From an uncultured Clostridia bacterium (GTDB lineage Bacteria; Bacillota; Clostridia; Lachnospirales; CAG-274), in the NCBI GenBank assembly GCA_946630405.1, contig CAMOYW010000048.1, positions 1 through 6,746 of the forward strand: a stretch of DNA of 6,746 nt. The letters run 5' to 3'. The notes under the pieces were generated by a model. It saw only the letters and a program-made list of their open reading frames with translations. It did not search any database and was not told the origin of the DNA. Below, in pieces: positions 1 through 6,292 of this stretch (positions are counted from its first letter, which is position 1; every line of letters begins with the position of its first letter). The position numbers were made by a program, and so were the translations under genes.

Positions 1-11
1 CAAATGATATG

Positions 12-51
12 TACCCTCTTTACTGGACACCCAGTAAGGAGGGTATTTTTT
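12..51 (+). terminator. Intrinsic terminator of an upstream gene
   Basis: A 15-bp stem (12-26 pairing with 31-45, all matched with one T-G wobble) encloses the 4-base loop ACAC and is followed directly by six Ts (46-51). This is a textbook rho-independent terminator on the + strand. The gene it ends lies to the left of the window. The opposite strand has no T-run after the stem, so it should work in one direction only. It isolates the cluster that starts at 175 from upstream transcription. Confidence 0.9.
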
Positions 52-106
52 ATGCATAAAATCGGGGATATATAACAGCTGTTTCGGTATTTATTTTAAA
101 AAGGGA

Positions 107-135
107 TTTATTTTTACTTTGAAAAATGCTATAAT
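107..135 (+). promoter_or_regulatory. Promoter with extended -10 for the four-gene cluster
   Basis: A perfect extended -10, TGCTATAAT, lies at 127-135, and a weak -35 candidate TTTATT at 107-112 gives a 17-base spacer. The TG extension would compensate for the poor -35. The start point would be near 142, leaving a leader of roughly 33 bases before the ATG at 175, with GGAG at 163-166. The flanks are very A/T-rich. A 10-bp perfect palindrome, AACAGCTGTT, sits upstream at 74-83 and could be a regulator site or chance. Confidence 0.7.
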
Positions 136-174
136 CCTACTAATAATATAAATAATATAAACGGAGCGAAGTAT

Positions 175-762
175 ATGATAACCGAAAACGATCCCAAACA
201 AATTAAATACAGGTTGATGATAAGCAATATGCGTATATGCGCGTATGCGGGGATAATGTTCGGTATCTGGAGCCTTTTGCGGTTTTCGCTTTATTATTCG
301 CTTCTTAATGTAGATCTTAGCGTGACGGTGAGTGTTGACTATGTGAGAAAGATAGTGGAGTTTATTCCCGCTACTTACAGAGAGATGGTGGATAGCTTTT
401 TATATTCGGGACTTTTGCTTTCACTTGTGTTAGATCTTATACTTCGCTGTTATATCGGACAGGCGGCGATAGTCGATTCCGAGGCGAAAAAGCGGAAAAC
501 GCCCGTGTACATCATTTTGGCGGTATTGCTTGGGCTTGAACTGATACAGGATGCCTTGTATCAAATGTGTGTTTTGCCGCAGCTTAAAGAAACGGACAAA
601 CTTATAGATGATATGACCGCATCGGCGCTTTTGGATATGGCATCGGCAATTGCTTACATCGTGCTTGCGATATCCGCAATGGGAGCACGCACCTTGCGAA
701 AGAGGCTTAAAAAGGAAGGCAAAAGCCTGTCGGATCTGCAGGGAGGTGACGCTCTTGAATAA
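175..762 (+). CDS. Four-helix membrane protein of unknown function
   Basis: I do not recognise a family for this 195-residue protein. It shows four hydrophobic stretches, at about residues 21-44, 74-98, 110-133 and 148-172, and no signal peptide. The loop between helices 2 and 3 is basic (EAKKRKTP, about 103-110), as is the tail (RTLRKRLKKEGK, about 172-183). Both therefore probably face the cytoplasm, which also places the N-terminus inside. The segment between helices 1 and 2 (about 45-72) would be the main external loop. No catalytic motif is visible. The ATG is chosen because GGAG lies 8 bases upstream and an extended -10 promoter precedes it. Its end overlaps the next gene by 8 bases, so it heads a coupled set with the DUF6765 and DUF308-like genes. 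It might anchor or partner the predicted hydrolase encoded next, but that rests on position alone. Confidence 0.85.
   Translation: MITENDPKQIKYRLMISNMRICAYAGIMFGIWSLLRFSLYYSLLNVDLSVTVSVDYVRKIVEFIPATYREMVDSFLYSGLLLSLVLDLILRCYIGQAAIVDSEAKKRKTPVYIILAVLLGLELIQDALYQMCVLPQLKETDKLIDDMTASALLDMASAIAYIVLAISAMGARTLRKRLKKEGKSLSDLQGGDALE
741..757 (+). promoter_or_regulatory. Ribosome site deciding a TTG start
   Basis: GGGAGGTGA at 741-749 is a strong Shine-Dalgarno sequence, and the first start codon at a proper distance is TTG at 755-757. The reading frame can be extended upstream to an ATG at 650, but that would give a 105-base overlap with the preceding gene and residues with no family character. From the TTG the protein opens MNKDFHYYGTY, matching the usual DUF6765 N-terminus. 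Confidence 0.85.
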
Positions 763-1858
763 GGATTTCCACTACTACGGCACGTATTGCGCCGCTATCA
801 TAGCAGGCTACGGGCACGATGCCGCACTGGAGACGGCGTACAGTGCGCAGTTTACGGACACCTGCTCGTTGACCTACCTTAAAAAGACGGGCGCACCCTT
901 AAATGCGGCTACCACACAGCTTCAATCGGAACTTATCAACGAAAGAACGGACATTGTGAGCAGGCAGCGTATCACAAGGATATGGTCGGCATTTCACTTT
1001 TTGCCTGCCGATCTTTATTCGCCCGTAAAGGGCGGAAAGCTTTACCGCAACAAGGCGCACCTTATATGCGGCTCCGACGGAGCGCTTGTAAAGGAAACGG
1101 TAGAGCTTGCAAAGGGGTGCGGACATCAGGCAGAGGGTCTGGCACTGCACGTACTTGCCGACACTTGGGCGCACAGAGGCTTTGCGGGGACTCCTTCTCT
1201 TGTGATAAACAATACGAACGACAATTTTTTTGCAATTATAGAAGAGGACGGCAGACCCGTGCGCAAAAGAATCGTTTTTCACGAGAACATAAGAGCGGGA
1301 GACGACCTTGATAATATGAAATATATACGAAGCGTGTATCACGCAAGCGAAAAATCGGTGATGAATTTAGGCCACGGCAGGGCGGGGCATCTTCCCGACT
1401 ATTCCTTTGCAAGGTATGTGTATATGCCCGCTTGGGGCGGATATAAGGAGATATTTAAAGACAATCCGAACGAATATTACAACGCCTTTACACAGATGAT
1501 ATATGCGCTCAGGTATTTTAAAGGTGATATAAACAGTTTTGAAACGGGTGTGTACGACACGGAACTTGTAAAACCTTACGAAAACGAAATAACCGACATA
1601 CTCACCAAAAGACAGCTTGATGCAAGCGAAGACTGGAAAAGGCTTGGAGAGCGTCTTTCGGGAGAGGCGATACCTTCTTTTGATATTGACGCATACACAA
1701 GGGAATATGCCATAGCATCCGAAAATGCGAAGGCAAAAACAGCCGCGGGCAAATTTTTTCAAGCTGCCATAAAGCAAAAAAGCATGGTGACGGAGAGGAT
1801 ATTTACCTCGGGCAACCTCCTTGCCGGATTTAGCAAGCGTGTGGGAGGTGAGGGATAA
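755..1858 (+). CDS. DUF6765 family protein, probable metal-dependent hydrolase fold
   Basis: The 367-residue product begins at a TTG and opens with the DFHYYGTY signature typical of DUF6765 proteins (residues 4-11). It has no signal peptide or membrane segment, so it is likely cytoplasmic. His and Asp residues fall in conserved-looking blocks: His6, His81 (AFHFLPA), His102 (AHLICGSDG), His132/Asp136/His140 in LHVLADTWAHRGF, and His207/His212/Asp215 in GHGRAGHLPDYS. The HxxxDxxxH block and GH.PD block resemble metal-ligand patterns of the zinc-dependent phospholipase C / S1-P1 nuclease type of helical fold. That resemblance is my reading of the motif and not a proven assignment; the family has no established reaction that I know of. 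The C-terminal third (about 260-367) is charged and probably helical. The gene lies between two membrane-protein genes, overlapping the first by 8 bases and the second by 1, which implies coupled translation and perhaps recruitment to the membrane. The substrate is unknown. Confidence 0.85.
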   Translation: MNKDFHYYGTYCAAIIAGYGHDAALETAYSAQFTDTCSLTYLKKTGAPLNAATTQLQSELINERTDIVSRQRITRIWSAFHFLPADLYSPVKGGKLYRNKAHLICGSDGALVKETVELAKGCGHQAEGLALHVLADTWAHRGFAGTPSLVINNTNDNFFAIIEEDGRPVRKRIVFHENIRAGDDLDNMKYIRSVYHASEKSVMNLGHGRAGHLPDYSFARYVYMPAWGGYKEIFKDNPNEYYNAFTQMIYALRYFKGDINSFETGVYDTELVKPYENEITDILTKRQLDASEDWKRLGERLSGEAIPSFDIDAYTREYAIASENAKAKTAAGKFFQAAIKQKSMVTERIFTSGNLLAGFSKRVGGEG

Positions 1859-2391
1859 TGACGGTGATAGACCGTATCAAAAGAGTTATAGGCGGGCTTG
1901 TGATGATAGTTTTTTCGCTGTCATACGCACTTTATCCGAAAGAATCCCTGCCTGCCGTAAGTTTCTTGCTTTCCTTGGGTCTGCTTTTTACGGGAATACG
2001 GATGATATTTTTCTATTTGACACTTGCAAGGCACATGACGGGAGGGCTTAACATTCTTTTTCGAGGGATGTTGTTGCTTGATTTGGGGCTTTTTTCCGTT
2101 AAACTTCCCGAATTGCCGCTTATGTATGTTATGTTTTATCTTGCAGGCATAAATGCTTTTTCGGGCATCGCCACGGTATTGCAGGTGAGAGATGCCGTAA
2201 GGCTGGGTTCGCCCTCATGGAGATTGAAACTTTTGTTCGGCATATTGAACATTGTGACCGCACTTTTGTGTATACTGTTTTTAAATTCGGTCAGTCTTGC
2301 CGTTCTTACATATTCCATCGGTGTATTTAATTCGGGTGTGATACTCATAATACAGGCATTCAGAAAAACGGCAAGTATATATATACAATAA
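1858..2391 (+). CDS. DUF308/HdeD-like six-helix membrane protein
   Basis: The 177-residue product is almost entirely hydrophobic and falls into three similar helical hairpins, at about residues 8-54, 66-108 and 123-167. Each contains a GL/GI-rich first helix and a second helix ending in a G-I/V motif (LLFTGIRMI, INAFSGIAT, VFNSGVILI). That triplicated two-helix unit is the hallmark of DUF308 proteins such as HdeD, an acid-stress membrane protein in Escherichia coli. The biochemical role of most members is unknown. Short basic stretches (RIKR near the N-terminus, RKT near the end) suggest both termini are cytoplasmic. The ATG overlaps the upstream TAA as TAATG, with GGGAGGTGAGG at 1843-1853 supplying the ribosome site, so translation is probably coupled to the DUF6765 gene. 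The family call rests on the repeat pattern and is less secure than the membrane topology. Confidence 0.8.
   Translation: MTVIDRIKRVIGGLVMIVFSLSYALYPKESLPAVSFLLSLGLLFTGIRMIFFYLTLARHMTGGLNILFRGMLLLDLGLFSVKLPELPLMYVMFYLAGINAFSGIATVLQVRDAVRLGSPSWRLKLLFGILNIVTALLCILFLNSVSLAVLTYSIGVFNSGVILIIQAFRKTASIYIQ
2359..2387 (+). promoter_or_regulatory. Weak candidate promoter for the protease gene
   Basis: TTCAGA (2359-2364) and TATACA (2382-2387) are 17 bases apart at the end of the DUF308-like gene. Both depart from consensus and the region is A/T-rich, so this may be chance. No terminator lies between that gene and the protease, so readthrough from the cluster promoter is equally possible. Confidence 0.25.
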
Positions 2392-2426
2392 CAGGTAAAC
2401 ACTTATCAAAGGGTAAAAATAAAATA

Positions 2427-2439
2427 GCGGGTCTCCCGC
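2427..2439 (+). other. Small GC hairpin in the protease leader
   Basis: GCGGG (2427-2431) and CCCGC (2435-2439) form a perfect 5-bp stem around TCT, in an otherwise A-rich spacer. It ends 2 bases before the AAAGGA ribosome site. It lacks a T-run, so it is not a terminator. It could be a 5' end stabiliser or a processing block, but nothing in the sequence decides this. Confidence 0.4.
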
Positions 2440-2452
2440 GGAAAGGATGTAT

Positions 2453-4921
2453 ATGAAAATCAAAAAAACTATCAAACCCTTTGCGGCACTCGTTTGCAGT
2501 GTTGCAATGGCACTGCCGCTTGCGGTAAATGTAGGTGCTGCCGAAAAAGACGAGTGGACGGTGCTTTTGTACCTTTGCGGTACCGACCTTGAAAGCAACA
2601 CCGCTGCCGCCACCTATAACCTTGCGGAAATAGCCAAAACCGTGCCGAGTGACAATGTGAACTTTGTCATCCAAACGGGCGGAACAAAACATTGGATGAC
2701 GAAGGAGTATATTGCGGAAACGGAGCTTGACCGAAAGCTTAACGCTCTTGTGAGCATTTTGGATGAAGTGGGATTCAAGGGTGAAAAAGTGGAATCCGCC
2801 AAAAAGCTGATAACTGCGATGATATATATGCTGCCGCAAGAAGAAGGGGCGGAAGAGATATATAACAGCTATCTTGCAAACAAGGAGATCATCGAAGGCA
2901 CGGATTATACATCGGTATTCGGCGATAAGGCGATGTCGGTACTTGCCATCGGTTCAAGTGTGGGATTGGAAGAATATGCCGCAAAGTACATGCTCTATAC
3001 ACTCTACTGTATATATAACGACATACCCGGACCAAGGCTTGAAGAGAACCTTGCCGAGGAAGCTCCTGCCGTTGCCCCCGAGACCGAAGAGCCTGACGTG
3101 GCGGAAAAAGAGAGTGTCGTTTACGATAGCGGGTATTTTGAGAAAATAAAACAGCTATACGGCATGAACAAGCCCGATGAAAGCAAGTATTTCGGCAAGC
3201 GTGCGGTCTTTGCGTTCAATACGGACGAGACTGCGGCGAAAAAGCTTGCAAACATCGACCCCGACCCTGCCAAAATACAACGCTATGAATACAACAAAGA
3301 CGGGTTCAAACTTGTAGACAGCGGTGCGCTTACCGATATGGCACAGAGCGAGACCCTTTCGGACTTTATCAAATACGGCGTGAAGAACTATCCCGCACAA
3401 AAATATATGCTCGTAATGTGGGATCACGGCGGCGGAACAGCGGGTGGCTTGATATGTGACGAGCTGTATGGGCACGCAGGTATGTCCATTGACAACATTG
3501 CCGATGCCATATCCGCCGCAAATATCAAGCTTGATGTATTCGTATCGGATGCCTGCCTTATGTCTACCGTGGAATTTGAACAAGCACTTGCGGACAACGT
3601 AGACTACATCATCGCCTCCGAGGAGATAGTGCCCGGAACGGGTACCGCCTATACCTCGTGGCTTCAATATTTATATGATAAGCCCACATGTACCTGTGTG
3701 GAATTCGGAAAGCATTTCTGTGCCTCAACATTCGATAAATATAAGGAGAATAATGACGAACGTTTTGTCACCTATTCACTTCTTTCCACAAGCAGCAACG
3801 ACGAACTTACAAAGGCGTTCAATGCGCTTTTTGCCGCCTTACATAAGACACTTGACGATCCCGAAGCGTTCCACGATATAAGCTACTACACAAGACGCTC
3901 CGAATGTTATTATGAAAGTACGCAAGTTGACCTTTACGACTTTGCGAAAAATGTGGAAAAGTCGGGTTATTGTGTGGAAGAAGCCCGTGCGCTTATGGCT
4001 GCCATTGAAAAGACGGTGGTTTACGAGACTCACGGTGGCGGCCGTATCAATTCTCACGGTATCACATTCTACTATCCCGTGGAAAGGAATACGCCCAACA
4101 TTGACGGATTGCTGAGATTTGACGAAAACTATGATTATATTGCATTTATCGACGCTATCAGAAGCGATTGGGAGGCTCCGAGCGAAGTCTACGAAAAAAT
4201 CGGCTGGAGAAAGACTGATTATAAACCCACATATTCCTATGATACGGATGTGGTCGTGGAAAATGGCGAGATAAAGCTTAAGATCAATTCGGGCGATCTT
4301 GCGATAGACAGTATCAACGGCGAAGTGAACGCCCTGTTTGAAGAGGGGAAGGTGGAGCTTGGCGTGGATACCGCCATTGAAGATAACGGCACGAACGAAG
4401 TTATCGCGCGTTTTGACGGCAAGTGGCCTATGCTTAACGGAGAATTTTGCAGTATGTCTCTTAAAAGCGAAACCATTGAAAAGGCGATGTTCAGCATACC
4501 TGTTTATATCCCCGATCCCCTTTTCTTCAACGAAGAGATGCACTCCGTGTACGCCTCCCTTGACTACTACGATCCCGAGGGCAACGATGCCATTAACGAG
4601 GGCGAGTACAGCGTGGTAGGTATATGGGATCTGGAAGAACTCTATAACTCGGAAATGCCTTCAAGAGATTATATTTCCCTTGACAGTGTAAAAGACAGAG
4701 ATATATACATAGTTCATTACGTGACAACGCCCACGGACAAAGAAAAACAAAAGCAGGTCGGCTCAAAGCTTGACCCCGGGAAGCTGCAAATAACCAGAGA
4801 GACCCTCCCCGAAGGTCTCTACTCCTACAGCTTCCGCATAACCGATGTATTCGGTAAGTCCACCACGACCGACCCCGTACTCATATATTGGGACGGGAAA
4901 ACGAGTAAAGTGGTGAAATAA
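2453..4921 (+). CDS. Secreted clostripain-family (C11) cysteine protease
   Basis: This is an 822-residue exported peptidase of family C11. Residues 1-30 are a signal peptide: basic start MKIKKTIK, hydrophobic core, and a likely cleavage near VGAA. Cys15 is not in a proper lipobox. The catalytic domain opens with WTVLLYLCGTDLES (35-48). The catalytic His is His325 in YMLVMWDHGGG and the nucleophile Cys368 in SDACLMSTVE. Asp366, two residues before the Cys, matches the position linked to Lys/Arg preference in clostripain and PmC11, so cleavage after basic residues is expected. Between the first strand and His325 lies a long insert with an acidic Pro/Ala/Glu stretch (about 196-222), perhaps a linker or a processing site. 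The C11 core ends near residue 570; the remaining 250 or so residues look strand-rich, may form accessory domains, and show no sortase motif or membrane anchor. I prefer the ATG at 2453 to the in-frame ATG at 2447, because the latter overlaps the ribosome site AAAGGA (2442-2447). The likely role is extracellular protein degradation or processing. Confidence 0.93.
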   Translation: MKIKKTIKPFAALVCSVAMALPLAVNVGAAEKDEWTVLLYLCGTDLESNTAAATYNLAEIAKTVPSDNVNFVIQTGGTKHWMTKEYIAETELDRKLNALVSILDEVGFKGEKVESAKKLITAMIYMLPQEEGAEEIYNSYLANKEIIEGTDYTSVFGDKAMSVLAIGSSVGLEEYAAKYMLYTLYCIYNDIPGPRLEENLAEEAPAVAPETEEPDVAEKESVVYDSGYFEKIKQLYGMNKPDESKYFGKRAVFAFNTDETAAKKLANIDPDPAKIQRYEYNKDGFKLVDSGALTDMAQSETLSDFIKYGVKNYPAQKYMLVMWDHGGGTAGGLICDELYGHAGMSIDNIADAISAANIKLDVFVSDACLMSTVEFEQALADNVDYIIASEEIVPGTGTAYTSWLQYLYDKPTCTCVEFGKHFCASTFDKYKENNDERFVTYSLLSTSSNDELTKAFNALFAALHKTLDDPEAFHDISYYTRRSECYYESTQVDLYDFAKNVEKSGYCVEEARALMAAIEKTVVYETHGGGRINSHGITFYYPVERNTPNIDGLLRFDENYDYIAFIDAIRSDWEAPSEVYEKIGWRKTDYKPTYSYDTDVVVENGEIKLKINSGDLAIDSINGEVNALFEEGKVELGVDTAIEDNGTNEVIARFDGKWPMLNGEFCSMSLKSETIEKAMFSIPVYIPDPLFFNEEMHSVYASLDYYDPEGNDAINEGEYSVVGIWDLEELYNSEMPSRDYISLDSVKDRDIYIVHYVTTPTDKEKQKQVGSKLDPGKLQITRETLPEGLYSYSFRITDVFGKSTTTDPVLIYWDGKTSKVVK

Positions 4922-4942
4922 TAAATAATCTTTAACATGCCG

Positions 4943-4983
4943 ACGGCTGTGGGATGAGATACACCCCACAGCCGTTTTTTTTT
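4943..4983 (+). terminator. Terminator of the protease and upstream cluster
   Basis: An 11-bp perfect stem (4943-4953 with 4965-4975) encloses an 11-base loop and runs into nine Ts (4975-4983). It begins 21 bases after the protease stop codon, so it ends the rightward cluster. Confidence 0.93.
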
Positions 4984-5080
4984 CATAAGTACATAAATAC
5001 GTTACATTCAAATTATGATCGTACCGTGCAATATCATTTTGTTTAAATAATGAGAATATAATAACCGATGTCTAACACCA

Positions 5081-5191
5081 ATTTGTAGGGAACGACCTAT
5101 TCACCGCAATGAAATGCGGACGGCGAAGCCGGCTTTTGCGGAGCAAAAGTGATAGACCTATGTGTCGTCCCGCAAAACCGACAGTTTCGGT
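5081..5191. repeat. Palindromic intergenic repeat, apparently interrupted
   Basis: The outer part is an inverted repeat: GGGAACGAC (5088-5096) pairs with GTCGTCCC (5164-5171) with one bulged A. A second hairpin follows directly, ACCGA (5177-5181) with TCGGT (5187-5191). If 5101-5161 is removed, the first arm closes into a clean hairpin with the loop CTATGT. This looks like a small interspersed repeat of the kind common between clostridial genes. The outer borders are approximate, since only one copy is in the window. A copy number in the genome cannot be judged here. Confidence 0.6.
5101..5154. mobile_element. 54-bp structured insertion with flanking direct repeats (MITE-like)
   Basis: The segment is flanked by GACCTAT at 5094-5100 and again at 5155-5161, as a 7-bp target duplication would be. 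Inside are three consecutive hairpins: CCGCA/TGCGG (5104-5119), CGGC/GCCG (5121-5131) and CTTTTGC/GCAAAAG (5133-5149). Its ends are weakly complementary (CTATTCA against TGATAG, one bulge). It encodes nothing. A tiny non-autonomous element moved by a transposase elsewhere is the simplest reading; an RNA-like structural module or a local duplication are alternatives. Confidence 0.5.
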
Positions 5192-5222
5192 ACTCTACAC
5201 ATACCCCCATTTCCCCAAACTC

Positions 5223-5260
5223 AAAAAGGCTGTGAATAAGTTTTTGCCTTATTCACAGCC
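5223..5260 (-). terminator. Terminator of the leftward HIRAN-WYL operon
   Basis: A perfect 13-bp stem (5228-5240 with 5248-5260) has a 7-base loop. Read on the - strand it is followed by five Ts (5227-5223). It lies 37 bases past the WYL gene's stop. The + strand has no T-run after the stem, so it serves the leftward operon only. Confidence 0.9.
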
Positions 5261-5297
5261 AAAGAAAGGAGGTACTATGACTTTATACTGTTATTCA

Positions 5298-6287
5298 TCA
5301 TTCATACATTCCGTTTACCCCTTCAATGCCTTGCTTGAATTTTTGCTTTACGCTTTCGGGGGCGGTTATTTTTACGGATGTGCCGAGGGCGTACAGCCAG
5401 CCGAAAAACTGGTCGCTTACCGCTACCTTTACGGATGTTTGTGAAATGCCCTCTTTTTTTGTTGGGATTATGGGGATATCTTTTCCGAAACGGTCCAGAA
5501 GTATGCCCGCGATCTCGTTTTTAAATTCAAGGGTGACGGCGGTAACTTCGCCGCCGAACATACCGAAATTTATTGTGGCATAGGCAGCCATGTCGAAATC
5601 TTCAAAACATTCTCTTCCTTCGTTCTTTTCTTCCGTTATCGTTATCAGGTTCATTTTGTCCACACGGTAGTGTTTGAGCTTTTTTGCATCCGAGTCGTAG
5701 GCGATGAGGTAGTAGTTTTCATTGTTCCATGTGAGCGCCCAGGGGCTTACTTCGTACATTTTTTCTCTTCGTTTTTCCATCTTTTTTTCGGCAGTCCAGC
5801 GCAGATATTCAAATCTTATTTTTTTGCCTTCCGAAATGGCGGTGTGCAGATCGTCGATTATGTAGTATATGCTTTCGTTCATGGTCTTGACTCTGCCGTG
5901 TACCACCACCTGCCTTTTAAGACTTCCCGCCTCGTAAATGCTTGCAAAGCTCATAAGCTTTTTAATAAGTGCATCGCTCTTTTTTTCGGTGATAAATTTT
6001 GATGACTGTATCGCATCTACAAGCAGCTTAAGCTCCGCAAGCTCAAAATGCTTCTTTACCACACGGTATATGTAGCCCCTGCCGTATTTTTCGCCTTCTA
6101 TCTCTATCCCCATTTCGGACAGGGTAGCCATATCGTTGTATATGCTCTTTCTGTCGGCGCTCACACCGTATTCGTTAAGCTTATCTATTATTTCCTGCAT
6201 ACCGAGGGCGTGTGTCTCATCGGTATATTCAAGCATTATTTTTGCAAGGTAATACAGCTTGACCTTAAGCTTGCTTCCTCGTGCCAT
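5298..6287 (-). CDS. WYL-domain transcriptional regulator
   Basis: The 329-residue product has the three-part layout of WYL regulators. Residues about 8-78 form a winged helix-turn-helix (recognition region GVSADRKSIYNDMATL, then a GRGYIYR wing). The WYL domain is about 138-218, and a WCX dimerisation domain is about 247-325 (GWLYALGTSVKITAPESVK). In the ligand-binding block the eponymous Trp-Tyr-Leu is Tyr-Tyr-Leu (192-194), while the downstream arginine (Arg208 in HYRVDKM) is kept. WYL domains sense nucleic-acid or nucleotide ligands; relatives regulate DNA-damage genes (PafBC, DriD) or phage defence (BrxR, CapW). The start has AAGGAGT about 7 bases upstream, inside the end of the HIRAN gene, and only 5 bases separate the two genes, so they form one operon. 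An inverted repeat at the operon promoter is a possible autoregulatory site. The ligand and targets are unknown. Confidence 0.93.
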   Translation of the reverse strand: MARGSKLKVKLYYLAKIMLEYTDETHALGMQEIIDKLNEYGVSADRKSIYNDMATLSEMGIEIEGEKYGRGYIYRVVKKHFELAELKLLVDAIQSSKFITEKKSDALIKKLMSFASIYEAGSLKRQVVVHGRVKTMNESIYYIIDDLHTAISEGKKIRFEYLRWTAEKKMEKRREKMYEVSPWALTWNNENYYLIAYDSDAKKLKHYRVDKMNLITITEEKNEGRECFEDFDMAAYATINFGMFGGEVTAVTLEFKNEIAGILLDRFGKDIPIIPTKKEGISQTSVKVAVSDQFFGWLYALGTSVKITAPESVKQKFKQGIEGVNGMYE

Positions 6288-6292
6288 AGGCT

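Larger units (their letters stand above)
4922..5297. other. Gene-free convergent intergenic region
   Basis: This 376-base region separates the rightward protease from the leftward WYL operon. It holds the protease terminator (4943-4983), an A/T-rich stretch where I see nothing convincing (4984-5080), a palindromic repeat with an apparent insertion (5081-5191), a short plain stretch (5192-5221) and the terminator of the leftward operon (5223-5260). Frames crossing it lack coding character. Confidence 0.8.

Noticed and set aside
66..80. GATATATAACAGCT also occurring near 2857 in the protease gene
   Set aside because: The second copy is ordinary coding sequence (EIYNSYL) and the shared string is short and A/T-rich; likely coincidence.
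650..754. Upstream ATG extension of the DUF6765 gene
   Set aside because: It would overlap the preceding gene by over 100 bases, adds Cys/Arg-rich residues with no family character, and ignores the strong ribosome site just before the TTG at 755.
2447..2452. In-frame ATG two codons before the chosen protease start
   Set aside because: It overlaps the AAAGGA ribosome site; the ATG at 2453 is correctly spaced and begins a standard signal peptide.
3839..4543. A 234-codon open frame on the - strand inside the protease gene
   Set aside because: It lies wholly antisense to the well-supported C11 protease and has no recognisable domain; it reflects codon bias.
5057..5062. TATAAT on the + strand before the palindromic repeat
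   Set aside because: No -35 at proper distance and no TG extension, and no gene follows; expected by chance in A/T-rich sequence.
5081..5191. CRISPR or structured regulatory RNA reading of the hairpin cluster
   Set aside because: There are no regularly spaced direct repeats with unique spacers, and no gene follows on either strand that a riboswitch could control; a mobile repeat fits better.
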